Positions 1 to 6,836 of a stretch of DNA of 64,000 bases are shown here, piece by piece (the stretch's first letter is position 1; each line of letters begins with the position of its first letter). This stretch comes from Saprospiraceae bacterium (GTDB taxonomy: Bacteria; Bacteroidota; Bacteroidia; Chitinophagales; Saprospiraceae). The position numbers were made by a program, and so were the translations under genes. Below the pieces are notes generated by a model. That model worked only from the letters and a program-made list of their open reading frames with translations. It was not told where the DNA came from and made no database searches. The stretch covers positions 1-64,000 of the forward strand of contig JAIYAP010000009.1 in assembly GCA_027488935.1 (NCBI GenBank), given 5' to 3'.

Positions 1-2
1 GC

Positions 3-86
3 AAAAAAGAACTCGAAGCACGCAAAAAAGAACTCGAAGCACGCAAAAAAGAACTCGAAGCACGCAAAAAAGAACTCGAAGCGCGC
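3..86 (+). repeat. 21-bp tandem repeat inside a coding region
   Basis: Four consecutive 21-bp units begin at 3, 24, 45 and 66. Three are identical and the fourth differs by one base (GCG for GCA in the Ala codon). A diverged fifth unit follows at 87-107. Each unit encodes the heptad KKELEAR, so copy-number change keeps frame and only lengthens a charged helix. The array may continue left of the window. Confidence 0.9.
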
Positions 87-263
87 GATCAGGAAATCGA
101 AGCGCGCGACAAAGCATTGGAATTGGGAAAAGCAAAGGAATTAAATTTCAAGCGAACAACCATCCGAACCATGATGACGGTGACAGATTGGACGGACGAA
201 CAGATTGCTTTAAAATTAAACCTTCCGCTCGATCTGGTACAACAGGTAAGAGCCGAAAAATAG
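3..263 (+). CDS. C-terminal part of an Rpn-like PD-(D/E)xK nuclease/transposase (truncated by window edge)
   Basis: The reading frame is open from the left edge and ends with TAG at 261-263, giving 86 codons. It starts with four copies of the heptad KKELEAR, then a variant DQEIEAR, and ends in a compact domain (residues about 45-86) with the pattern DWTDEQIALKLNLPLDLV. A charged helical linker followed by a small helix-turn-helix-like end that reads 'the organism/enzyme moves on with low-level repeats' is typical of the tail of Rpn-family nucleases (the PD-(D/E)xK family transposases common in Bacteroidota). The catalytic domain would lie left of the window and cannot be seen. The family call rests only on the tail, so it is tentative; a coiled-coil protein of another family is possible. 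Confidence 0.5.
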   Translation, partial: KKELEARKKELEARKKELEARKKELEARDQEIEARDKALELGKAKELNFKRTTIRTMMTVTDWTDEQIALKLNLPLDLVQQVRAEK

Positions 264-344
264 TATTTAATCCGAATCATACAACCACACCCTAATCTTT
301 CACAATTCCCGCCGCAAGCCCTTGCATAAGCAGCGGATTACCCC

Positions 345-352
345 TACCTTTG
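345..352 (+). promoter_or_regulatory. -7 promoter box TACCTTTG
   Basis: TACCTTTG matches the Bacteroidota -7 consensus TAnnTTTG. It ends only three bases before the ATG at 356, so the transcript would have almost no leader or would start inside the first codons. It argues against the longer reading from the TTG at 350. Confidence 0.6.
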
Positions 353-355
353 TAC

Positions 356-853
356 ATGCTGGATGAAGGCAACAAGATTGGCGATATTGGCGAGCTTTTG
401 CTTTCGTTGTTCCTGTCGCAAAAAACAAGCGAGGGCTATTTATTCAATCCCTTGCTGATCGGTGGAAAATGGCCAACCATGGATATTTACGCCGAGGTAA
501 GCCAGGACCCCGGCAAGTTTTGTTTTTTCCAGGTAAAAACAACCCTCCGTGGTTGTAATGCCAAAGGAAATCTTCAAATTAAAGTCCCCAAGATCAAACT
601 GGAACGCCTGGCGCAATACCATGCCCCCAGTTATTTAGTCGGAATTGACCTCAAACTCAATAATCCTTTTCATTCAAAAGCGTATATTGCAGCCATTCGG
701 GGCGCGCATGAATACGGCATGAGCAGTTTATCAACCGCTTACGAACTGAATGAAGAAAATTTGATTCGATTGCGCGATGAAGTCATTGAATTTTGGCAGC
801 ACTCGAACCTATTAGACACTAAAACCGTTTATCGGTCCATATTTGATATATGA
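356..853 (+). CDS. DUF4365-like PD-(D/E)xK domain protein
   Basis: This 165-residue protein has the spacing of a restriction-like nuclease fold: Glu13 in a first helix (GDIGELLLSLF), Asp43 in a strand (PTMDIYAEV) and a Gln59-x-Lys61 pair (FFQVKTT). That E...D...QxK arrangement is what I know from DUF4365 and related PD-(D/E)xK proteins, which occur alone or in defence loci. The start was set at ATG 356 because the upstream TTG lies in the -7 box. Its stop overlaps the next gene by four bases (ATGA), so the two are probably translated together. The substrate is unknown, and nuclease activity is inferred from the motif alone. Confidence 0.6.
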   Translation: MLDEGNKIGDIGELLLSLFLSQKTSEGYLFNPLLIGGKWPTMDIYAEVSQDPGKFCFFQVKTTLRGCNAKGNLQIKVPKIKLERLAQYHAPSYLVGIDLKLNNPFHSKAYIAAIRGAHEYGMSSLSTAYELNEENLIRLRDEVIEFWQHSNLLDTKTVYRSIFDI

Positions 854-1224
854 GCACCAACAAGGAAATTGAAGCTTGGCGTGCAGAATTGATCGCCAAG
901 GTGTTTTTACTCAGCAGTGGCTTTACGGTGTTGCCGGTTCCAGATGATAAATCATACGATTTTATCGCTATCGAAGAACAAGGGAAACACCAAAAGCTAG
1001 CAGTAGAAGTGCTACCTACGCGATCTTCTAAAATGGCCATCGTAAAAAAATTCGGCGCGCTGCGGGATAGTATTGTCCCGAACGGCATACCCGTTGTATT
1101 GTTTTACATCAACTCCGACAAAGAAGACGGCTTTTTTGAAGTAATTGGAAAGCAAAAGAAAAGTGGCATTTTACCGATGGAAAAAGATGTTTTCCAAAAA
1201 TTATTTGCCGAAAATCCCAATTAG
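850..1224 (+). CDS. Small protein with a degenerate PD-(D/E)xK-like pattern, coupled to the upstream gene
   Basis: The 124-residue product overlaps the previous gene by ATGA. Its layout echoes its neighbour: Glu13 in a first helix, Asp37 in SYDFIAIEE, then a strand with Glu53 (KLAVEVLPTR) where the family would carry ExK; here the Lys position is Leu55. It may be a catalytically dead relative or a partner of the upstream protein, but this is inference from pattern spacing. The C-terminal half (FGALRDS..., PVVLFYINSD, GFFEVIGKQKK) is a mixed alpha/beta region I do not recognise. It converges with the mscS gene, with three bases between the stops. Confidence 0.55.
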   Translation: MSTNKEIEAWRAELIAKVFLLSSGFTVLPVPDDKSYDFIAIEEQGKHQKLAVEVLPTRSSKMAIVKKFGALRDSIVPNGIPVVLFYINSDKEDGFFEVIGKQKKSGILPMEKDVFQKLFAENPN

Positions 1225-1227
1225 GCG

Positions 1228-2031
1228 CTAGGAAGAAGGCGGAATATGCATGACAATGCCCGCCTCCCTGAATCTTTTCCGAATTTCGAAACGCAACTCA
1301 CTGCGTACGACTTCTACCTCAAATTTTCGACTGGTCCAGAACTGCAAATCAAAGATCATGCGCTCATCCGCAAAGTCCGTTAACCGGACGGTGGGTGCGC
1401 GTAGATCATCGTTTTTCAATACATCGGCATGGTCTGCCGCACATTCCAACATAATTTGCCGTACCAGTACCTCGTCCGACTGATAATCAGCCCCGGCCAG
1501 CACCGAAAATCGAGCCGGGTCATTTTCGCGGTGGGTCCAATTCACTACATTTTCTGTGATAAACTTATGGTTCGGAATAATCAATACCACGCCATCACGG
1601 GTGATTAACTTGGAGGTCCGCAGGTTGATCTCCGAAACCCGGCTCACTTGTCCGTCCAATTGCAAAATGTCTCCAACTTCAATAGTGCCTTCAAACAGCA
1701 GAAAAATGCCCGACATAATATCTCGGAAAATTTGCTGCACCCCAAGCCCAAGTCCAACCAGTAATGCCGCCGAACCCGCCAACAATACAGATACCCGAAT
1801 GCCAACAACCTCCAGCATGACCACCGTAGCCATGGTCCACACAATATATTGCACAATAAGAAACAGCGAGTGTCGCCTTCCCTGATCGGAAACCTTGATA
1901 ATGCGCGCCCGATTGATAAGCCGGTTCAGCACCCGTAGAAAAAACCAGGTGCTAGCCCATACCAATCCGAGCCCCAGTAACGTGGCAATGGTTAACCTGA
2001 ATGCACCCAGTGCAAATAATTCGTAGTTCAT
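1228..2031 (-). CDS. Mechanosensitive ion channel, MscS family
   Basis: The 267-residue protein belongs to the small-conductance mechanosensitive channel family, which opens under membrane tension and releases solutes during hypo-osmotic shock. Residues about 5-30 and 55-75 are hydrophobic helices. The third helix, VLLAGSAALLVGLGLGVQQIF, has the Gly/Ala-rich face of the pore-lining TM3, and is followed by the beta domain (EVGDILQLDG, VLIIPNHKFI) and a C-terminal alpha/beta domain. The start is ATG 2031; a TTG two codons upstream is less likely. It lies 25 bases downstream of purA on the same strand and may be co-transcribed with it. Confidence 0.88.
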   Translation of the reverse strand: MNYELFALGAFRLTIATLLGLGLVWASTWFFLRVLNRLINRARIIKVSDQGRRHSLFLIVQYIVWTMATVVMLEVVGIRVSVLLAGSAALLVGLGLGVQQIFRDIMSGIFLLFEGTIEVGDILQLDGQVSRVSEINLRTSKLITRDGVVLIIPNHKFITENVVNWTHRENDPARFSVLAGADYQSDEVLVRQIMLECAADHADVLKNDDLRAPTVRLTDFADERMIFDLQFWTSRKFEVEVVRSELRFEIRKRFREAGIVMHIPPSS

Positions 2032-2056
2032 ATCCAACTTGTCCGCACAAGTCTAA

Positions 2057-3325
2057 TTAACGAATGATCAATTTTTCGCGTTCCGGTCCAGTAGAGACCA
2101 TCTTCACAGGTACGCCCAAATAATTTTCCAGGGCTTCCAAAAATGCGCGCGCCTGTTTGGGCAATGCATCAAAACTGTAAATATCGTCCAAGCTGCTTTG
2201 CCATCCTTCAAAATGTTGTAAAACCGGTTCTATCTCGGCTTGGCACAAATCGTAAGGCAGATTTTGCTGCTCTTTACCATCATACCGATAATGGGTAGCA
2301 GCCGCAATTTCGGCAAACGAATTCAGGACGTCTATTTTGGTCATGCACAACTCGGTTGTGCCATTCAGAATGTTCGTATAGCGCAATTGTGGTAAATCAA
2401 TCCAGCCACAACGCCGCGGGCGACCAGTCGTTGAACCAAACTCCATGCCCTCCTGCCGTAATTTTTCGCCTGTTTCATTGTCGAGTTCGGTCGGAAATGG
2501 CCCGCCGCCAACCCGCGTGCAATACGCTTTCGTGATGCCAATCACACGACCAACTTGCTGAGGAGCAATACCCAGTCCAGTACAAACCCCCGCAGTAATG
2601 GTATTGGAAGAGGTTACATAGGGATAAGTGCCAAAATCGATATCGAGCATGGAGCCTTGTGCGCCTTCAGCTAGAATGCGCTTGCCCGCTCGGAGCGCAT
2701 CGTCAATATAATATTCGCTGTCTACAAATGGCAGTGCCCGCAAGGTATCCAGGCTTTCGAACCATGCTTTTTCTTCGCCCGCCAAATCAAAGTCAATGGG
2801 TGGGTAAATTTTAAGCAAGTCTAAGTGTTTGGTTTTCAGTGCTTCATATAAGTCGCGGAAACCAGGCTGGTTTACATCGCCCACCCGCAAACCGTTGCGG
2901 CCGGTTTTATCCATATAGGTCGGTCCGATGCCTTTGAGGGTAGAGCCAATTTTAGCCTTGCCTTTATGCGCCTCACTTGCGGCATCCAGCCAGCGGTGGG
3001 TTGGCAAAATAAGGTGTGCTTTACGCGAAACAAGCAGTCGAGATTTGAATTCGACCTGACTTTGTTCGAGTGAACGCAGTTCTCGTTGGAAAATGACGGG
3101 GTCTAGTACCACACCATTTCCAATCAGATTAATCAGTCCAGCGCGGAAAATACCCGAGGGCACGGTATGCAACACGTATTTGTTGCCACCGAACTTAAGG
3201 GTATGCCCGGCATTGGGTCCGCCTTGAAATCGTGCCACGATATCATAATCGTTGGCGAGGTAATCTACAATTTTGCCTTTTCCTTCATCGCCCCACTGCA
3301 GGCCTAAGATAACGTCAATTTGCAT
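2057..3325 (-). CDS. purA: Adenylosuccinate synthase
   Basis: The enzyme converts IMP, aspartate and GTP to adenylosuccinate, the first committed step of AMP synthesis, in the cytosol. The 422-residue protein opens with MQIDVILGLQWGDEGKGKIVDYL, containing the family GDEGKGK loop, followed by QGGPNAGHT, GIGPTYMDK, the GAQGSMLDIDFGTYPYVTSSN segment and the C-terminal STGPERE. The start was placed at ATG 3325, because the 23 extra residues of the longest reading are not family-like and this gives the usual length. A TAGTTTTG box at 3399-3406 on the same strand is the likely promoter. Confidence 0.97.
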   Translation of the reverse strand: MQIDVILGLQWGDEGKGKIVDYLANDYDIVARFQGGPNAGHTLKFGGNKYVLHTVPSGIFRAGLINLIGNGVVLDPVIFQRELRSLEQSQVEFKSRLLVSRKAHLILPTHRWLDAASEAHKGKAKIGSTLKGIGPTYMDKTGRNGLRVGDVNQPGFRDLYEALKTKHLDLLKIYPPIDFDLAGEEKAWFESLDTLRALPFVDSEYYIDDALRAGKRILAEGAQGSMLDIDFGTYPYVTSSNTITAGVCTGLGIAPQQVGRVIGITKAYCTRVGGGPFPTELDNETGEKLRQEGMEFGSTTGRPRRCGWIDLPQLRYTNILNGTTELCMTKIDVLNSFAEIAAATHYRYDGKEQQNLPYDLCQAEIEPVLQHFEGWQSSLDDIYSFDALPKQARAFLEALENYLGVPVKMVSTGPEREKLIIR

Positions 3326-3398
3326 GTTTTTTTGCTTGTTTGGCTTAAAATGGTCACTAAGGGACACGTTAGGATGCCCCTTGGCTGCTCGCAAGCCG

Positions 3399-3406
3399 CA
3401 AAACTA
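3399..3406 (-). promoter_or_regulatory. -7 promoter box TAGTTTTG for purA
   Basis: On the minus strand this octamer fits TAnnTTTG and lies about 74 bases before the purA start, giving a normal leader length. Confidence 0.55.
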
Positions 3407-3514
3407 CCAATTCACAGCGCGGTTTGGAAGGATTTTTTCAGGAAAGTGCGGATAGGCGATAAATTTGGGTGTCTTCAATAAAAAGTGGGTTATTCGGATT
3501 AGGGCTTTCTTTAC

Positions 3515-3522
3515 TACCTTTG
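3515..3522 (+). promoter_or_regulatory. -7 promoter box TACCTTTG
   Basis: The box fits TAnnTTTG and ends four bases before the ATG at 3527 of the DUF4271 gene, another case of a box almost touching the start codon. Confidence 0.6.
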
Positions 3523-3526
3523 CACC

Positions 3527-4420
3527 ATGATGCGTTATTTATTACTGATCGGTTGTTGGTTTGTTTTGAGTTGGTCTGCCGTCGCGCAGGGCTCCCTCAA
3601 CCCATTCGAAATGCGTTTTCGGTTGCCCAAAGTAACGCAAGCTGGGGTTCCAATTGCCGTTGTTTCCAACCCATTTGATGTAATACCACACCGTGTTCCT
3701 GGGGTAACCAATGCCTTGGTGGCCAATGAAACAGCACCATTTAAGCCTTTTTCGATCTTTCCGAGGGGTGGTGGTATGCGCCAGAGTACCTTGTTTTGGT
3801 TGTTGATTCTATTGTTTGGGATGCTGACTTTTTCTATAGCGGCCAATCGCAAAGCCGTTGGGAAAGCCTGGCGTGGTTTTTTGAATGACAGTGCGCTTAC
3901 ACTTGCACAAAGAGAGGCAGCGGGTTTTGCCGGGAGTACCCCATATTATCTGATGTACTTTAGCTTTTTGTTTCAGGCAGGCATGTTCTTTTTCTTAATG
4001 GCGCGTTTCTTAAACCGGGAAAGTTTCAATAATTTGCCATTTTTACTGTTTTGTTTCTTACTATCTGGTGGTATTTTTTTGTCAAAACACTTTTTATTAA
4101 GCGTAATTGCATGGCTTTATCCCTTGGGCAATGCAGTATCTCGATATAACTTCCTAATCATTATTTTCAACTGTATTCTGGGGCTTTTCCTCCTTCCATT
4201 CAATCTTTTGCTCGCATTTGGTGGAGAATTTGAAGGATTGTTGCTATTCTGGACACTAGGGTTAATTGTCGTTTTTTATATTTATCGGTCAGTGCGCGCA
4301 AGTTCTATCGGCACAAAATTTTTAGCCGATGACCAATTCCACTTTTTGTTATACCTTTGCGTCGTCGAAATCGCACCTATTCTCTTTTTAGTAAAATTGG
4401 TGCTGAATGAGGCGAACTAA
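3527..4420 (+). CDS. DUF4271 membrane protein
   Basis: A 297-residue protein with an N-terminal signal peptide (residues 1-21, ending SAVAQ), an exported linker up to about residue 85, and then seven or so hydrophobic segments between residues about 90 and 293 (e.g. STLFWLLILLFGMLTFSIA, LPFLLFCFLLSGGIFL, FLLYLCVVEIAPILFLVKL). This layout and sequence match DUF4271, a Bacteroidota inner-membrane family of unknown function that commonly sits directly before the uroporphyrinogen-III synthase gene, as here. ATG at 3527 and 3530 are both possible starts. What the protein does is not known; the neighbourhood hints at a link with tetrapyrrole or envelope biogenesis. Confidence 0.85.
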   Translation: MMRYLLLIGCWFVLSWSAVAQGSLNPFEMRFRLPKVTQAGVPIAVVSNPFDVIPHRVPGVTNALVANETAPFKPFSIFPRGGGMRQSTLFWLLILLFGMLTFSIAANRKAVGKAWRGFLNDSALTLAQREAAGFAGSTPYYLMYFSFLFQAGMFFFLMARFLNRESFNNLPFLLFCFLLSGGIFLSKHFLLSVIAWLYPLGNAVSRYNFLIIIFNCILGLFLLPFNLLLAFGGEFEGLLLFWTLGLIVVFYIYRSVRASSIGTKFLADDQFHFLLYLCVVEIAPILFLVKLVLNEAN

Positions 4421-4533
4421 AGTTCCAGTTTTTGGGTTTGCGTTAAGGATCGTACGATGTACCTGTTGTGATTCCTGCCGCCAATTCAAGATCGTACAAA
4501 ACCGAACAAGTTTCACATAAATTCAACTCCCGA

Positions 4534-5316
4534 ATGTCTGCATCTGCTGCACCTGTTCAGGAAGACACCTACAAGCGCGTACAAAACATCCTTATCTCTC
4601 AGCCCAAACCTGCTCAACGTTCTGCTTACGACGAATTAGAGAAGAAATTTGGCGTTCGCATCGACTTTGTGCCATTTATGACGCTGGAAGGGCTTACGGA
4701 GAAAGAGTACCGCAAAAATCGCGTCTATCCGAACGATTATACAGCCATTGTTTTTACCAGCAAAAATGCAATTGATCATTTTTTCAGGTTGTGCAGCGAA
4801 CTGAGAATTAAAATGTCGGAAGACACAAAGTATTTCTGCTCCACCGAAACAATTGCCAACTATCTGCAAAAATTTATTATGTTCCGTAAACGAAAGGTGT
4901 TTAATGGCACCAAATCTATCACGGAACTAAAGTCGTACATCCTCCGCAACAAGGAAGAAAAGTTTTTCTTGCCTTGTAGTGATCAAGGACATGCGGAAGT
5001 AACCAACTATTTCAAGGAATTGAAGGTCCCGGTGCAGGAAGCCGTGATGTATCGCTCTGTGAATACCGATTTGACGGATCTCAAAGATATTAAATACGAT
5101 ATCATTGCTTTCTTCTCGGCGCTCGAAATCAAATCCATGTTCGAGCAGTTTCCTGATTTTAAACAGGAAGACCGTCGTATTTGTGTGTTCGGAACCTCGG
5201 CTTTAAAAGCAGTAACCGATCGCGGTATGATGGTTCATATTCAGGCAGGGACACCAGAAGCACCTTCTATCGCCGTGGCATTGGAAACCTATTTGAAAGT
5301 TTCGAATAAGAATTGA
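4534..5316 (+). CDS. hemD: Uroporphyrinogen-III synthase
   Basis: HemD closes and isomerises hydroxymethylbilane to uroporphyrinogen III, the branch point to haem, sirohaem and cobalamin. The 260-residue protein shows the two-lobed pattern of the family: ILISQPKPAQRSAYDELEKKFGV at the start, YTAIVFTSKNAIDHFF, then KFFLPCSDQGHAEVTNYF, VPVQEAVMYRSV and YDIIAFFSALEIKSMFEQF in the second lobe. HemD sequences diverge strongly, so the motifs around SKNAI and F-S-x-x-x-x-x are the main support. The start was placed at ATG 4534, just before the conserved region; a longer reading begins at 4468. A strong hairpin follows the gene. Confidence 0.88.
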   Translation: MSASAAPVQEDTYKRVQNILISQPKPAQRSAYDELEKKFGVRIDFVPFMTLEGLTEKEYRKNRVYPNDYTAIVFTSKNAIDHFFRLCSELRIKMSEDTKYFCSTETIANYLQKFIMFRKRKVFNGTKSITELKSYILRNKEEKFFLPCSDQGHAEVTNYFKELKVPVQEAVMYRSVNTDLTDLKDIKYDIIAFFSALEIKSMFEQFPDFKQEDRRICVFGTSALKAVTDRGMMVHIQAGTPEAPSIAVALETYLKVSNKN

Positions 5317-5336
5317 TCTGATTCAATCGTACGCAT

Positions 5337-5381
5337 AAAGGGGCTGTATCATACATTAAACGATGAAACAGCCCCTTTTTT
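5337..5381 (+). terminator. Rho-independent terminator after hemD
   Basis: The arms AAAGGGGCTGT (5337-5347) and ACAGCCCCTTT (5368-5378) pair, and a run of T follows. It isolates the SIR2/STAND unit from the upstream genes. Confidence 0.85.
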
Positions 5382-5435
5382 ATGCCTTTATCCGGCTACT
5401 TCCAGTTAACTATTGGTACAACCCATTCTGTTTCC

Positions 5436-5443
5436 TATCTTTG
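5436..5443 (+). promoter_or_regulatory. -7 promoter box TATCTTTG for the SIR2/STAND unit
   Basis: Fits TAnnTTTG and lies 34 bases before the ATG at 5478. Together with the terminator at 5337 it makes the two following genes an independent transcription unit. Confidence 0.6.
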
Positions 5444-5477
5444 TTTTTTTATAATCCATATTGCTTACTGCCACACT

Positions 5478-6836
5478 ATGCCGAACGGATCTGCCGCTAC
5501 TGAAAACTTGTTAGACATGTACCAAACCATTGCCCGAAAGGTGAAGGAGGGCGGTTGTGTCTTGTTTTTGGGGCCGGGCGCGATTCTAGTAAAGGATGAA
5601 GCGGGGCTTTGGCAGCCATTAACCGACCTGTGTGCGCGTTTTTTAGCCAAAAAATACAAAATAGAACTCGGTCAAGGCGAATCTTACGACCTTACTTATG
5701 TGTGCAGCCTGCTGCGGATCAAAAACCTGTCTACCGATAGTATGCTGCAAGACGATGTGGCGAATTTTTATAAAACTCAAACAGAACAAGCCGAATTTCA
5801 TCCCCTGCTTGCGCAACTTACCGACCTGAAGTTTAAAATTATCATCAATGCAGCTCCTGATAATGTCATTACGCGATTTTTTGATGAAATAGCGCGGGCT
5901 TATGACGCCGATTTTTACAATTATTACAAACCCACAACGGGATTTAGTTTTAATTTTGAAAAAACGCAGAAAGCGTTGGTCTACAATCTTTTCGGGTTTT
6001 ATGACCGCTCCGAATCCTTGGTGCTCACCTATAAACAGCAATTGGCATACATCAAAAAAATTGTGGGCGAGCAGCAAAATGAGCGCCTGCCTGATGCATT
6101 GACCAATGTGTTTAAAGACTTCCGGTATCATTTGTTCCTTGGTTTTGACTTTGAAGACTGGAACCTGCGCCTGCTGCTCGACACCTTATACAAGAACGTA
6201 CGGGATAATATTCAACCCTATGCTTATCCGGTAAAAGGCGAACGCGAAACCGGAGCCGATGCGCGCATTTTTTTTCAGGGCGAGTTCAGTATGCAATTCC
6301 CATCGGTGGATCTCGAAACTTTTGTGGCTAATTTGATCGAACAGCACAACAACCTGGATAAACAAGTAAGCGGAGTAACGCCCGAGCAAACCCGCGGACA
6401 GGTTTTATTATTGTATAACGAACAAGCAGATGCAGATGGTGCTGCATTGTTGGCAAAACATTTGCGTACCATCAACCTGAAGGTGGTGACGATGCAAGAT
6501 GCAGTAGGACAAGGAGACGTAACCGCCTGGGTAATGAAAATGCTTGATACTTGTCAGATCATTATGCCACTGCTTTCGGTCGACTTTTTTGATGGCGCCA
6601 ACAACCCCGTCGCGGTTCTGTTGGATCAAATTATTGCACGCAATAACCCAAGGCAACAATTACTGGTAATGCCTATTTTGTTGAAGGCTATGACACTCGA
6701 CCCCGCCATTGAAAAACTAGAAAGTTTGCGCCCCTTAGACCGTTTGCCTTTACTGGGAAATGGTCAGGAACAAAAATACATGACTGAAATTACCGACGGA
6801 CTCAAACGGTACGTTGATAAATTGCCCCGTAAATGA
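5478..6836 (+). CDS. SIR2-like plus TIR-like two-domain protein, both domains apparently degenerate
   Basis: The 452-residue cytosolic protein has a SIR2-like domain (about residues 20-290) and a TIR-like domain (about 307-452). SIR2 landmarks are the first glycine loop VLFLGPGAIL (28-37), HPLLAQL at 108, and the late family motif LFLGFDFEDWNLRLLL (219-234). In SIR2 NAD hydrolases the NxD and LHG motifs supply catalytic Asn and His. Here they read INAAPD (123-128, Asn replaced by Ala) and NLFG (170-173, His replaced by Phe). The TIR-like part starts VLLLYNEQAD and contains MPLLSVDFFDG, but the segment that should carry the catalytic Glu has none. I infer a sensor, adaptor or nucleotide-binding role rather than an NADase. 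The start at ATG 5478 excludes an unrelated hydrophobic stretch. It overlaps the STAND gene by ATGA. Confidence 0.75.
   Translation: MPNGSAATENLLDMYQTIARKVKEGGCVLFLGPGAILVKDEAGLWQPLTDLCARFLAKKYKIELGQGESYDLTYVCSLLRIKNLSTDSMLQDDVANFYKTQTEQAEFHPLLAQLTDLKFKIIINAAPDNVITRFFDEIARAYDADFYNYYKPTTGFSFNFEKTQKALVYNLFGFYDRSESLVLTYKQQLAYIKKIVGEQQNERLPDALTNVFKDFRYHLFLGFDFEDWNLRLLLDTLYKNVRDNIQPYAYPVKGERETGADARIFFQGEFSMQFPSVDLETFVANLIEQHNNLDKQVSGVTPEQTRGQVLLLYNEQADADGAALLAKHLRTINLKVVTMQDAVGQGDVTAWVMKMLDTCQIIMPLLSVDFFDGANNPVAVLLDQIIARNNPRQQLLVMPILLKAMTLDPAIEKLESLRPLDRLPLLGNGQEQKYMTEITDGLKRYVDKLPRK

Noticed and set aside
3-107. CRISPR-like tandem repeats
   Set aside because: The units are directly adjacent without spacers and encode an in-frame heptad; it is a coding repeat.
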